This document shows positions 15,806 through 24,029 of a stretch of DNA of 64,000 nt, one piece after another; position 1 is the stretch's first letter; every line of letters starts with the position of its first letter. The stretch lies in contig JADJWS010000002.1 in assembly GCA_016716235.1 (NCBI GenBank), positions 310,001 to 374,000 on the forward strand, given 5' to 3'. The notes under the pieces were generated by a model. That model was not told the DNA's origin and did not search any database. It worked only from the letters and a program-made list of their open reading frames with translations. This stretch comes from Candidatus Defluviilinea gracilis (lineage in GTDB: Bacteria > Chloroflexota > Anaerolineae > Anaerolineales > Villigracilaceae). The translations under genes and the position numbers were made by a program.

Positions 15806-15833
15806 TTGAATCTCATTCATCTTGTAGTACAAT
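15806..15833 (+). promoter_or_regulatory. Candidate promoter of the CsbD-like gene
   Basis: TTGAAT, 16-bp spacer, TACAAT. It would give a leader of about 120 nt before the ATG at 15961. Confidence 0.5.
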
Positions 15834-15960
15834 CAGCATTGAAAGAGTTTGACAATTTTGTTCCTGTCTGTGCCATGGGGAAGGGATGGTCATCAAGAAA
15901 CGAAATCTCGAAAACTCCAAACTGAGTCCGCTTTATTTTTTACTCTCTATGGAGACCCGC

Positions 15961-16197
15961 ATGCGCAATCCGAAAACAAAATTCGACCTGCAATGGAAAG
16001 TGTTCCGCAGTCGTTCCACTGAATGGTGGAGTCTGCTAGCTGAGCATGACCTGAAAAAAATTGACAAGGCAGACGACAAGCAGAATCGATTCGTCACCCT
16101 GCTTCAAGTCAAATATGGGTATACCCGTCAGCAAGCGCAGGAGGAGATCAACAACCGCTGGATGGCGTTTTACATGGCGAGAAAAGTCGCTGGGTAA
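15961..16197 (+). CDS. CsbD-like stress protein
   Basis: 78 residues. The pattern WWSLLAEHDLKKID, then QNRFVTLLQVKYGYTRQQAQ, then EINNRW matches the CsbD family (K-W-x-x-L-x-x-D-D-L ... L-x-x-x-Y-G-x-x-x-x-x-A-E), small helical general-stress proteins. The start at 15961 is chosen for the GGAG nine bases upstream; an in-frame ATG at 15886 would add 25 unrelated residues. It ends in a strong terminator. The function of CsbD proteins is not established. Confidence 0.65.
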   Translation: MRNPKTKFDLQWKVFRSRSTEWWSLLAEHDLKKIDKADDKQNRFVTLLQVKYGYTRQQAQEEINNRWMAFYMARKVAG

Positions 16198-16221
16198 TAA
16201 CTTACGGCTAAAATAAAATGA

Positions 16222-16258
16222 AAGCGGTCTCGGATGCGCATCCGAGACCGCTTTATGT
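16222..16258 (+). terminator. Rho-independent terminator
   Basis: AAAGCGGTCTCGGAT / ATCCGAGACCGCTTT is a near-perfect long hairpin followed by a T-rich stretch, after the CsbD-like gene. Confidence 0.85.
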
Positions 16259-16344
16259 TTCTACTGGTAGAGGAAGTTGGGCTATATCATCAAGTGGTCT
16301 GGAAAATTTGGCTTGCCAATTGAAAATGCCGTTATACTTCGGTC

Positions 16345-17157
16345 ATGGAAAAAGCGGAACTTGCGATTGCCGCTAAGAAACTTGCCCGCCTAGGTGCGGA
16401 CTTTCAAGTAACCGTTATCACCGATAGGGATGATGAAATTACGCTCGGCAATTCCGCACAGAAAGCAGGGACATGGTCGCTCGCTGAATTAGATAAACTG
16501 CACGCCTCGATTTCCTTGCTGGCGAATGCGTTTGGCGGAAGCGAAAATCTCCTCAACAATGTAGGAAACGTCACCGTGAAAAAAGGAAGCATCGGCTCGC
16601 ACGGCGGGGAAGCCTTGCATGGACAAGTCACGTTTTCCAACACCGGTTCATTCACCTCATGGACAGTCGTCCACGAATTTGCTCACATCTGGGATGAGCG
16701 CAGCGGCTGGGAGTTATCCCGTCAACTCGAACGATATACCGGCGGGCACACCTCTCGATTTTTCTCGTGGGCGAAAAAGTTTTTCAGGCTTGCCGATCTA
16801 AACGGCTTCGTCAAAGCGGAGGAACCCGGCAAACGCGGACGCAAACCCGGCTGCAACGCGCGCGGCTACTTCTACGGCGACAAACCCAGCGGCTCGAACT
16901 GGGCATTCAACCGCGTGGAAGATTTCGCCGAGTCGGTGGCAATGTACGTTGGCTGGGGAAACGACAACCCCTTGCGCGAACAGGCACACGCAAGAATCTC
17001 CCGCTACGAACTCGCGGACGGTGAGATTGATCCGTACTTTCGGATGAAGGATAACTGGGCAGAGTACAAGAAGTACTTTTATCCCGAAGGCGGGGATTAC
17101 TCGAAGACGAAGAGGTGGATGTTTGTGGAGGAGAAGGTGAAGATGGAAGGGTTGTAA
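16345..17157 (+). CDS. Zincin-like metalloprotease-fold protein, unknown family
   Basis: A 270-residue protein with no signal peptide. HEFAH at 110-114 is a canonical HExxH zinc site in TSWTVVHEFAHIWDE. About 78 residues later, VEDFAESVAMYVGW (E192, E195) provides a Glu-containing second helix, as in gluzincins and lethal-factor-like peptidases. The linker region is basic and Gly-rich (KRGRKPGCNARGYFYGDK). It looks like an intracellular or self-released peptidase; substrate unknown. TATACT at 16333-16338 sits 6 bp before the ATG, suggesting leaderless expression. No immunity gene or secretion signal is recognised next to it. Confidence 0.65.
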   Translation: MEKAELAIAAKKLARLGADFQVTVITDRDDEITLGNSAQKAGTWSLAELDKLHASISLLANAFGGSENLLNNVGNVTVKKGSIGSHGGEALHGQVTFSNTGSFTSWTVVHEFAHIWDERSGWELSRQLERYTGGHTSRFFSWAKKFFRLADLNGFVKAEEPGKRGRKPGCNARGYFYGDKPSGSNWAFNRVEDFAESVAMYVGWGNDNPLREQAHARISRYELADGEIDPYFRMKDNWAEYKKYFYPEGGDYSKTKRWMFVEEKVKMEGL

Positions 17158-17267
17158 ATTTTCTTGATGAGTTTATTCTTGCCCATCCTGTATCATTCTC
17201 TGTATTCGAGGTGTGAAATCTAGAAGTCTCAATAACAGATGTTACGCAGTTAAAGTCAGTTTAGTTT

Positions 17268-17345
17268 TTGCAATGCGACATTCATGTCGCTCTTGTGCAA
17301 GAACGACTGGGAAAGCGACACGCTTCGCGGTCTCGCATTATGACC
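17268..17345. repeat. Dispersed 'gcgacattcatgtcgc' repeat
   Basis: AATGCGACATTCATGTCGCT followed by CTTGTGCAAGAAC. Relatives are at 32407-32450 (AATGCGACATTTATGTCGCT) and 49994-50022 (AACGCGACATTCATGTCGCC). It is palindromic and intergenic, and the remaining gap 17158-17408 has no gene. Confidence 0.7.
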
Positions 17346-17408
17346 TCTAGTGCGTAAGGCGAGTCAATAAAAAATTAATGTATTGCAACAATATCCGATG
17401 GAAAAGCC

Positions 17409-18236
17409 ATGACAAACTCCTATACCCAACCGGTCTCGGAACTTCTAAAACTTGGGAGGCCAGAACGCCCCTGGCTTGATTATTCAACTTTGGGTTTCAC
17501 TCACGAAGATATTCCAGAGTTGCTTCGACTTGTCAAAGATAACAATCTCCGCTATCTCGACCTGCCTGAAGACTTTCCTGAAGATGAAGATTTGCCAGAC
17601 TGGTACGGGCAAATTCACGCCTGGCGCGCGTTGGCTCAACTCAAAGTTGAAGAAGCGATTCCCGCCGTGCTTGGAATCCTCCGCCAAATTGACGAAGACG
17701 ATGACGATTGGTTAACCTCCGATGCGCGTCTCGTCTTTGGTACGTTGGGTCCGGTCGCTATCGAACCATTGAAGAGATTTCTGGCGGATGAGAATAACCC
17801 CATGTATGCTCGCGTGGAAGCAAGCATGTCGCTAGTCGAAATCGGGAACCGCTACCCCGAAGAACGCGTGCGCTGTATTCAAGGCATTACGGTGGTTCTT
17901 GAGAAATACGAAACCAACGACGAAGAGTTTAATGGCTTCCTCGTCAGCAGGTTGATCGACGCGAAGGCAGTAGAGCAAATCGAATTAATCAAGGGGGCGT
18001 TTGAAGCAAACGCGGTGGATGAATTTATCAACGGTGACGTGGAGGATGTTCAGATTGAGCTAGGCTTGCTCGAAAAACGGATCACGCCTGAGCGGCCATT
18101 GCGTTTTGGCAATTTTCCTTTGGCGGCCGATGTGCGTGTCGAGATGGCGTCTAAATCGCGTCAGACGGAACATAAACAAAAAAACAAGCGCAAACAGGAA
18201 AAGAAATCGCGCAAGAAAAATCGCAAGCGAAGATGA
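17409..18236 (+). CDS. DUF1186/HEAT-like protein with basic tail
   Basis: 275 residues. Helical repeats around IHAWRALAQLKVEEAIPAVL, then FGTLGPVAIEPLKRFLADE and YARVEASMSLVEIGNRYP, are HEAT-like and match the DUF1186 arrangement. The C-terminal 40 residues are Lys/Arg/Gln-rich (ending KKSRKKNRKRR), suggesting nucleic-acid or ribosome contact. It is acidic elsewhere. The function is unknown; a scaffold role is inferred from the fold only. Confidence 0.65.
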   Translation: MTNSYTQPVSELLKLGRPERPWLDYSTLGFTHEDIPELLRLVKDNNLRYLDLPEDFPEDEDLPDWYGQIHAWRALAQLKVEEAIPAVLGILRQIDEDDDDWLTSDARLVFGTLGPVAIEPLKRFLADENNPMYARVEASMSLVEIGNRYPEERVRCIQGITVVLEKYETNDEEFNGFLVSRLIDAKAVEQIELIKGAFEANAVDEFINGDVEDVQIELGLLEKRITPERPLRFGNFPLAADVRVEMASKSRQTEHKQKNKRKQEKKSRKKNRKRR

Positions 18237-18277
18237 TACCCATCCCGACCTGACTTTAACCAGCCTCTCTCTTCATC

Positions 18278-18325
18278 GAAATCACCTGGTACGGACATTC
18301 TTGTTTCCGCCTCACCGAGCGCAAC
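18278..18325 (+). repeat. 48-bp copy of the 5' end of the MBL-fold gene
   Basis: This matches 19191-19238 exactly over 48 bp (codons 2-17 of the MBL-fold gene). The start codon is ATC here instead of ATG. The hicBA-DUF2283 cassette lies between the two copies. Confidence 0.9.
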
Positions 18326-18362
18326 ACGGGAATGGCGACTTCAGAAGACGTGTAAAATTGAA

Positions 18363-18395
18363 AAACGTCCGACGAATTTTCGTCGGACGTTTTGT
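18363..18395 (-). terminator. Terminator of the hicBA-DUF2283 operon
   Basis: AAAACGTCCGACGAA / TTCGTCGGACGTTTT is a strong hairpin with flanking A/T runs, directly after the DUF2283 stop codon on the minus strand. Confidence 0.85.
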
Positions 18396-18397
18396 TT

Positions 18398-18625
18398 CTA
18401 CACTTTCGCGCCTGCGATGTGCAAGTCGGCAAGGGGCAGGGAAGTTGTCTCCAGCCGTGAGAGGTCAACAATCTTGCTGGCGCGGTCAATGTCAATGCCG
18501 ACGATATTGCCTTGCGCGTCAAAATCCACCACAACGCCCGGGGCGACTTCTTGTGAATCGGAACTGGTCTTTGCGGAAAGATCGATGTAAAGCGAATCGG
18601 TTTCAGGGTAGTAGTTGAATTTCAT
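18398..18625 (-). CDS. DUF2283 protein
   Basis: 75 residues. MKFNYYPETDSLYIDLSAKT, then APGVVVDFDAQGNIVGIDI, is the DUF2283 signature (Y-x-x-x-D-x-L-Y-I ... D-x-x-G-x-I-x-G-I-E/D). These small proteins often sit in toxin-antitoxin operons and may act as antitoxins. It is the third gene after hicB and hicA, 7 bp from hicA, so it is probably cotranscribed. Confidence 0.85.
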   Translation of the reverse strand: MKFNYYPETDSLYIDLSAKTSSDSQEVAPGVVVDFDAQGNIVGIDIDRASKIVDLSRLETTSLPLADLHIAGAKV

Positions 18626-18632
18626 ATTCAAC

Positions 18633-18866
18633 CTAAAGTTCTTCAAGTAATTCCACAAACTCATCAGGAGAAACGGAGACTTCCCGCAGTATCTCGCGCA
18701 TAAGTGGCCGAGCAATATCCCTGTGTCCATGATTGGGGAGCGTGGTAGTTCTGCCGTCAGTGTGGCGATAGAAAACGTGACTCCCCTTCTGGCGCACAGC
18801 AGCAAACCCAAGCCGACGGAGGATTTTGTCCATCGTCTTGAAATTTGCCATTGGCAGTTTGCTCAT
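18633..18866 (-). CDS. hicA: HicA-type mRNA interferase toxin
   Basis: 77 residues with the dsRBD-like HicA/YcfA fold: GFAAVRQKGSHVFYRHTDGR contains the catalytic histidine in the G-S-H motif, followed by NHGHRDIARPLMREIL. HicA cleaves mRNA and is held inactive by HicB. Its start overlaps the end of hicB by 4 bp. Order here is antitoxin first. Confidence 0.9.
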   Translation of the reverse strand: MSKLPMANFKTMDKILRRLGFAAVRQKGSHVFYRHTDGRTTTLPNHGHRDIARPLMREILREVSVSPDEFVELLEEL

Positions 18867-19084
18867 ACGGCAACTTCTACCTGCTGCGTACCAACGAAAT
18901 GAAAAGTTGCATCGGCAAGTTCCGGGTTTTCTTCAAGGCACAATTCCAATACTTCCTGTAAATTGCGCTGTAATTCATCCAGAGTCTCGGCTTGGGTGTG
19001 CGCGCCCGGCACGTTGGGTATGATGCCTACATATAATTTGCTATCATCGTCGTACTCCACAAAAGCGGTAAATGTTTTTTTCAT
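18863..19084 (-). CDS. hicB: HicB-type antitoxin
   Basis: 73 residues. MKKTFTAFVEYDDDSKLYVG, followed by IPNVPGAHTQAETLDELQRN, is the HicB partial RNase H-like domain (V-P-G-x-x-T-Q-A-x-T-x-x-E). The start at 19084 is set by this N-terminus and an upstream GGAGCAAC. No separate helix-turn-helix is present, so operon repression may need other contacts. Confidence 0.88.
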   Translation of the reverse strand: MKKTFTAFVEYDDDSKLYVGIIPNVPGAHTQAETLDELQRNLQEVLELCLEENPELADATFHFVGTQQVEVAV

Positions 19085-19187
19085 TGTTGCTCCTGTTGCC
19101 AAAAGAATTATACCATTTGGAAATCCAACGATTATTCTCCCAGCCCTGCGGCTTGCATTATAATTCCCCCTCGGAGACCTCTCATAC

Positions 19188-19847
19188 ATGGAAATCACCT
19201 GGTACGGACATTCTTGTTTCCGCCTCACCGAGCGCAACTATGCGACGGTGGTGACGGATCCATTCGACAACAAATCCATCGGCTATTCGGCGCTCAAACT
19301 CAAATCGGATATCGTCACGGTCAGCCACGACGCGCCCGGTCACAACAACGTGGACGCGGTCAAAGGCGCGTCGCATGTCATTGATGGCGCGGGCGAATTC
19401 GAGATCGGCGGCGTCTTCGTCACCGGCGTGTCAACCGACGGCGGCGGGGCTGGCAAGAAGAAGGGCAAAGGCTCGCCCAACAACACCATCTACGTTTTCG
19501 ATTACGATGGCATCACCGTCGCGCATCTCGGCGACCTCAAGCAAACGCCGACTCAATCCGAGATCGAATCGCTTGGCACGATCAACGTCGCGCTCGTCCC
19601 CGTCGGCGGGGGAGGCGGACTCAACGCGGCGAAAGCGGCGGAGGTCATCAGCCTCATCGAGCCGAATCTTGTTATCCCGATGCACTATTCCACTCCGGCA
19701 GTCAAACTCTCGCTTGACTCGCTCAGCAAGTTTGTCAAAGAGATGGGACTGTCGAAGCCGGAGACCCAGCCGTCCCTGAAGGTGACGCGCTCCGCTCTCC
19801 CCAGCGAAACCCACGTCGTCGTGTTGGAATATCAGGCGAGTCAATAA
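19188..19847 (+). CDS. MBL-fold metal-dependent hydrolase (UlaG/UPF0173-like)
   Basis: 219 residues. MEITWYGHSCFRL opens the protein, as in UlaG-like beta-lactamase-fold hydrolases; VSHDAPGHNN, GDLKQTP and IPMHYSTP supply the metal-binding His/Asp positions, with the first His-x-His-x-Asp motif reduced to SHDAPGH. These are cytoplasmic hydrolases of poorly known substrate. The first 17 codons are duplicated at 18278-18325, and its promoter side carries the hicBA cassette on the opposite strand. TATAAT lies at 19159-19164 and GGAGA before the start. Confidence 0.85.
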   Translation: MEITWYGHSCFRLTERNYATVVTDPFDNKSIGYSALKLKSDIVTVSHDAPGHNNVDAVKGASHVIDGAGEFEIGGVFVTGVSTDGGGAGKKKGKGSPNNTIYVFDYDGITVAHLGDLKQTPTQSEIESLGTINVALVPVGGGGGLNAAKAAEVISLIEPNLVIPMHYSTPAVKLSLDSLSKFVKEMGLSKPETQPSLKVTRSALPSETHVVVLEYQASQ

Positions 19848-19851
19848 AGCC

Positions 19852-19865
19852 ATGTCATTCTGAAT
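19852..19865. repeat. One end of the repeat targeted by IS110 copy 2
   Basis: ATGTCATTCTGAAT is the inverse of 5831-5844. The other part of this repeat lies beyond the IS at 21105-21189. Confidence 0.7.
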
Positions 19866-19867
19866 AC

Positions 19868-20893
19868 TATGAAGCCGTCAAGGTTTTTTGAAAAACCAGG
19901 GGATTGACAGCAACATAGTTGGGAAGGTAGGGTTGTTGCGAGCGGACGACAGCACAAGCAATCTTGAGGATCTTGTTTTGGATGTTGTTGAGGACCAGTT
20001 TTTGTGCTTGCCATCCGCGACTTTGCGGTAAAAGTATTGCTGAAACTGCTTTTGTGAGTACGCACGGAGCAGGCCGCCAGATAAAGGAGTTTGCGTAACT
20101 TTGGAGGTCCAAAGTGTCGTGAAGTTGGAGCCGAGTAGACGGAAGAGCCACTTTCATGCTTGATCGGGCAGATGCCGATGAAAGCCGCCAAACTTCTTGG
20201 ATCGAGTGTTTCCTGCATGAGGATCAGTAAGTGAGCGGCGAGTTGCAGCCCGATGCCAGGCACCGTCATGAGCAAGAGCAGGGTCTGTTTGAAGGTTGGA
20301 TCGCTTTCAATCAAACGACGGATTTCCTTATCGATCTCTTTGATGGACTTGGTAATCTGCTCGATCATGTTCTGGTGAGAGTGCTTGGCAAGTTCAGACG
20401 AGACCTTCTTGCGGTGGATCGCGTGCAAGGCGTTCTTATGTCCCGTCAACTGTACCGAAAAGTGCTGGCGCGTGGTCAACAGTAGCTTGACTTGCTCCAA
20501 AATCTCGGCTCTCGGTTTCCACAAGGAGAGTTTGTCCGCATAGCGGCAGGCATACTCGGCGATATACTGGCAGTCCAGTTCATCGGTTTTGGAAGCGTTC
20601 ACAGGAAACTTGCGCTGGATGTTCAACGGCGGTTCGACCGCCACCGAATAACCACTGGCATATAGGAAGTATGCCAAGCCTTCACTATAGACGCCTGTCG
20701 CTTCCATACACACCACGGTGCTTTCGGTCTTCAGGTTGTGTTCCTGCAACCAGCCGAGAAAGGAGACGAAACCATTTTCGTCATTCTCGAATTTCGTTGG
20801 TTTGACCGTGACTTTCCAAGGCTGTGTTCCAACACTGGCCATGAAAGAAGCGGATGCAATATCGACACCTACAAAGGATACAAATGTTGTCAT
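19868..20893 (-). pseudogene. IS110-family transposase (copy 2), C-terminus frameshifted
   Basis: One frame runs from 20953 (or, more likely, the ATG at 20893: MTTFVSFVGVDIA) through the DEDD catalytic domain (VGVDIA, MEATGVYSEG, SKTDELDCQYIAEY) and the start of the Tnp20 domain (PGIGLQLAAHLL, FIGICPIKHESGSS). After about 20065 the frame departs from the family. Two nearby A-runs are each one A short, and another frame supplies the expected ending KLVLNNIQNKILKIACAV to TAS. As written, the Tnp20 serine region is intact but the C-terminus is lost. Homopolymer sequencing error is a likely alternative to real decay. Confidence 0.8.
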
Positions 20894-21104
20894 TCTGAAC
20901 CTCTTTTGGACTTGGGTATTGGGTTTGCCAACTTGTGAACGTGCATTCTCCATTACTAGCCTTTCAGGCTTGAATACTGATCAAGCATAGTTCACAACAA
21001 GGGCTGGGTCTGCTTCAGAATTTGAGTTTGACTCGGCGTTTGCCTCGTGAGCGGCTCTAGACTTGTTCAGCCCTTGTTTGGCAACTCCAATACTACTTCA
21101 AGTC
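20894..21104 (-). ncRNA. Candidate bridge RNA region of IS110 copy 2
   Basis: This is the same sequence as the 5' noncoding part of copy 1, including the 11-bp stem aacaagggctg/cagcccttgtt (here on the minus strand, about 20998-21080). Conservation in both copies fits a functional RNA or recent duplication. Confidence 0.55.
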
Positions 21105-21189
21105 TAATGGAGCGACCGTAGGGAGCGAAGAATCTCCTCGCCACGAGCAAGACTCTTCGTCGCCTAAATGCGGCTCCTCAGAGTGACAT
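21105..21189. repeat. Remaining part of the repeat targeted by IS110 copy 2
   Basis: It includes GGAGCGACCGTAGGGAGCGA and ends CTCAGAGTGACAT. With 19852-19865 it makes up one palindromic unit interrupted by the IS. Confidence 0.7.
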
Positions 21190-21200
21190 AAAAGGAAACA

Positions 21201-21518
21201 ATGGCAGTTAAAGTTTTGATGACATGGGACATCGCCGGCGACCGCGATCAGGAATATTTCGAATTCATCATCGGCGAATTTATTCCCGGCGTGCAGCGCC
21301 TCGGCTTGCAACCCGCCGAAGCGTGGGCGACCATCTACGGCTCGTACCCGCAAATTCAAGTCGGCTTGCTCGCCGCAGACATGGTCGAAGCGCGGCGCGT
21401 CATCGATTCGCCCGACTGGGCGATCTTGCAGGATAAACTCTTCGGCTACGTCAAAAATTTTTCATACAAAGTTGTGCAAGCGCGCAGTGGATTTCAATTC
21501 TATTCGCCGAACAATTAA
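21201..21518 (+). CDS. Small hypothetical protein, ferredoxin-like fold suspected
   Basis: 105 residues, no known family recognised. MAVKVLMTWDIAGDRDQEYF, a middle helix, ATIYGSYPQIQVGLLAADMV, then helix and a final strand FSYKVVQARSGFQFY give a beta-alpha-beta-beta-alpha-beta order, like dimeric alpha/beta barrel (NIPSNAP/EthD-like) proteins. It follows the IS110-split repeat with AAAGGAAAC before the ATG. Its stop codon directly abuts the next gene's ATG, implying cotranscription. Confidence 0.65.
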   Translation: MAVKVLMTWDIAGDRDQEYFEFIIGEFIPGVQRLGLQPAEAWATIYGSYPQIQVGLLAADMVEARRVIDSPDWAILQDKLFGYVKNFSYKVVQARSGFQFYSPNN

Positions 21519-23957
21519 ATGAAATCGCGTTGGTTCTATTTTTTATGCTCAATCGAGGGCGCGGTCGCACTGGTCGCGCTCCTTTTGATTCCATCCGAAG
21601 GCGCGAGTCTTTCACCCGCGCGACTCGCCCTCAGCGCCATCATTTTTTCTTTGATGCTGATGTCGGCATGGTTCGCCTTTCGCCCGCCTCAACTTGATCG
21701 CCTCGCGCGGACCTCTCTCATCCTCCTCGTCACGCTTCTCTCTCTGACGTTCAGCCTGATCCTGTTTCTTTTGCGTTATCTCAACCCCGAAGCTTTTCTC
21801 CCGCTCTACACGCGACTCAGTCCGCTATTGTGGTATCTGCTCGCGCTCTCGATTCAATTCGCCCTCTACCTCCTCCACCTCAAAAACGGATTCCACCTCG
21901 ACGCGCTCAAACAAAACAAACCAATCTTTGTTGCTTCATTTGCCGTTTTTGCTCTTTTGCTCCTCTTGCTCCTATTTGTCTCCCTCTCCAAACTCGGCAT
22001 CACCAAAGACACCGCCTACTGGGGCGAACCCGGCGTCCCGATTCTTGGCTGGCAATTCCTCCTCTCCATCCTCCTCGGCGCCACCATCCTCATTTACCAA
22101 TTACGCAATTACACAATTACCAATTACCAATTACCAATTACAAAATTCTCCAATTCTCCAATTCTCAATTTTCTTCTACCCCTCGCTATCTACCTCACCG
22201 CCTCCACCCTCTGGCTCTCCGTTCCAGTTGATTCGCTGAAAAACAGTTTCTACGCGCCCATCACGCCTCCATATACAACTCCCTTCCCATATTCCGACGC
22301 GGGATTTTACGACTACCTCTCTCAATCCCTGCTCATCGGCACGGACTATCTCGGCAACATCGCACCGCGTCCCTTGTATGTGACCTTCCTCGCCGCGCTC
22401 CATTTTCTGTTCGGGCAGGACTACGTCAAAGTCATCGCCGCGCAGACGTTGGTGTTCGCGTTGTTCCCCGTTGCGTTGTATTTTCTCGGAGCGAAACTCC
22501 ACTCCCGCGCCGCCGGTGTGACGGTCGCCCTCTTCGCCATCTTCCGCGAGCTCACCACGCTGTGGATCTCCTCCAACACGCGCACCGCCAGTACGAAGAT
22601 GTTCATCACCGATTTCGCCACCTCGATGGGGATCGCATTCGTGATGCTCGTCGTCATCCGTTGGCTTGAACGCCGCGACATGAAGTCGGCGATCATCGCA
22701 GGCGGATCGTTCGGGCTATTGCTGTTGCTCCGCACGCAATCGCTGATCTCCTTGCCATTTGTCTTCATCCTTGCATTCTTTGCTTATCAAAGAAAGATGA
22801 AAAATTGGTTCCTCGCTTGCGTCACCTTTGGCTTGGTGATGACCGCGACCATTACGCCGTGGCTGATTCACAATTATCGAATCGTCGGTCAATTCGCTTT
22901 CGACGATCCTTCGCAGATGGCGGTCATTTTTTCGCAATATTCCTTTGAAGGGAATTTGGATATCAGCCAGTTCGATTTTGAAAAGGAAAGCCTCGGGAAT
23001 CGCCTGCTCACGTTCACGCTTGAAAACCCCGGCTTCGTGGCTGGCTTCGTGACGAATCACTTCCTCAACACCGAGATCGGCGGATTGCTCTCTTTGCCCC
23101 TCATCGAACCCTTCAACGGACTCCGCGCCCCGGTCAATTTATATTGGATCGAGTGGAACGGGACTCTCGAATGGTATAACTTCGCGCTGGTCATTTTCTA
23201 TCTCGCGGTCATCGCCATCGGCATTGGCGCATCGTGGAGTCGCTTCAAATGGGCCGGGTTGACTCCGCTGGCGTTCAGCGTTGGCTACGCATTAGCGAAC
23301 GGCATCTCGCGCTTTTCCTCGTGGCGATATAACCTGCCCATTGACTGGATCGTCTACTTCTACTTCGGCATCGGCGCGATTGAAATTTTGGTTTGGTTTG
23401 CGTCTCTTTTTGGGGCGAATGTTTCAAATCTAAAAGTTCTTGACGCAGTTGCACTGAGTCAAAGTGAGCGGCGTGATATACCAAGTAAATCAAAACATGC
23501 TATTCTTATCGTCGCATTTGTTTTGGCTGGTTCACTTCCCTGGCTTGCGGAAGGGATCGCCCAGCCGCGTTACACGTCAACAGCCGATGAATTGAAAACG
23601 CGGGTAATTCTCCAAGACTCGTCTGTGGAAGAATTTTTATCTCAGCCAAATTCTATAATTCTCGAAGGTGAGTTGCTTTATCCGCGCTTCTTCCGCCGCA
23701 ATGACGGGATTTTTTCCACAACCCCATGGGCGATCTACTCCGTCCGTGATTTTTCGCGGCTTGGGTTTATTGTCTTGAACACCGGCGCTCATAGTGTCAT
23801 CTTCCCCGCAGACCAGCCCGTCAAATTGACTCACGGCGCGGATGTGATCGTGGTCGGATGCCAACGCGCAAATTACATCGAAGCGCGTTGGCTTTTCTTC
23901 CCTAAATTGGATGAGGCGTATCAAGCGGAAGCATTAAACGAATCGTGTAATCCATAA
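21519..23957 (+). CDS. Multi-pass membrane protein, PMT/ArnT-like glycosyltransferase
   Basis: 812 residues with about 15 hydrophobic segments. Residues 1-240 hold seven helices. The first large loop after them contains YSDAGFYDYLSQSLLIG, with the acidic pair typical of GT-C (ArnT/PMT, dolichyl-phosphate-sugar-type) transferases, followed by GQDYVKVIAAQTLVFAL. A soluble C-terminal domain follows helix about 680. Envelope glycan or protein glycosylation is inferred. Residues about 193-217 are encoded by simple repeats (AATTACCAATTACC and AATTCTCC units), and about 640-655 by a dispersed repeat relative. It starts immediately after the stop of the gene at 21201. Confidence 0.7.
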   Translation: MKSRWFYFLCSIEGAVALVALLLIPSEGASLSPARLALSAIIFSLMLMSAWFAFRPPQLDRLARTSLILLVTLLSLTFSLILFLLRYLNPEAFLPLYTRLSPLLWYLLALSIQFALYLLHLKNGFHLDALKQNKPIFVASFAVFALLLLLLLFVSLSKLGITKDTAYWGEPGVPILGWQFLLSILLGATILIYQLRNYTITNYQLPITKFSNSPILNFLLPLAIYLTASTLWLSVPVDSLKNSFYAPITPPYTTPFPYSDAGFYDYLSQSLLIGTDYLGNIAPRPLYVTFLAALHFLFGQDYVKVIAAQTLVFALFPVALYFLGAKLHSRAAGVTVALFAIFRELTTLWISSNTRTASTKMFITDFATSMGIAFVMLVVIRWLERRDMKSAIIAGGSFGLLLLLRTQSLISLPFVFILAFFAYQRKMKNWFLACVTFGLVMTATITPWLIHNYRIVGQFAFDDPSQMAVIFSQYSFEGNLDISQFDFEKESLGNRLLTFTLENPGFVAGFVTNHFLNTEIGGLLSLPLIEPFNGLRAPVNLYWIEWNGTLEWYNFALVIFYLAVIAIGIGASWSRFKWAGLTPLAFSVGYALANGISRFSSWRYNLPIDWIVYFYFGIGAIEILVWFASLFGANVSNLKVLDAVALSQSERRDIPSKSKHAILIVAFVLAGSLPWLAEGIAQPRYTSTADELKTRVILQDSSVEEFLSQPNSIILEGELLYPRFFRRNDGIFSTTPWAIYSVRDFSRLGFIVLNTGAHSVIFPADQPVKLTHGADVIVVGCQRANYIEARWLFFPKLDEAYQAEALNESCNP
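22095..22170. repeat. In-frame simple repeat in the membrane glycosyltransferase-like gene
   Basis: ACCAATTACGCAATTACACA with further AATTACC and AATTCTCC units. The same AATTCTCT-type repeat is intergenic at 52099-52152 and 55525-55545. Here it encodes an Asn/Tyr/Thr/Pro-rich loop between two membrane helices. Confidence 0.7.
23436..23482. repeat. In-frame relative of the 7216-7262 repeat
   Basis: Gap-free alignment at about two-thirds identity with the intergenic sequence at 7216-7262. It is translated as VLDAVALSQSERRDIP in a loop of the membrane protein. Confidence 0.4.
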
Positions 23958-24029
23958 TATGCCTGACTCTGTGGTTTCGATACGCCCTTCGCTAGTGCTT
24001 CGGGCTACTCAACCACCATTTGTTTCCAA

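Larger units (their letters stand above)
19866..21104 (-). mobile_element. IS110-family insertion sequence, copy 2
   Basis: A second, almost identical copy of the element at 4591-5830, in the opposite orientation. It is inserted at the same position in another copy of the same intergenic repeat. The pair, about 15 kb apart and inverted, could mediate inversion of the intervening DNA. Confidence 0.88.
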
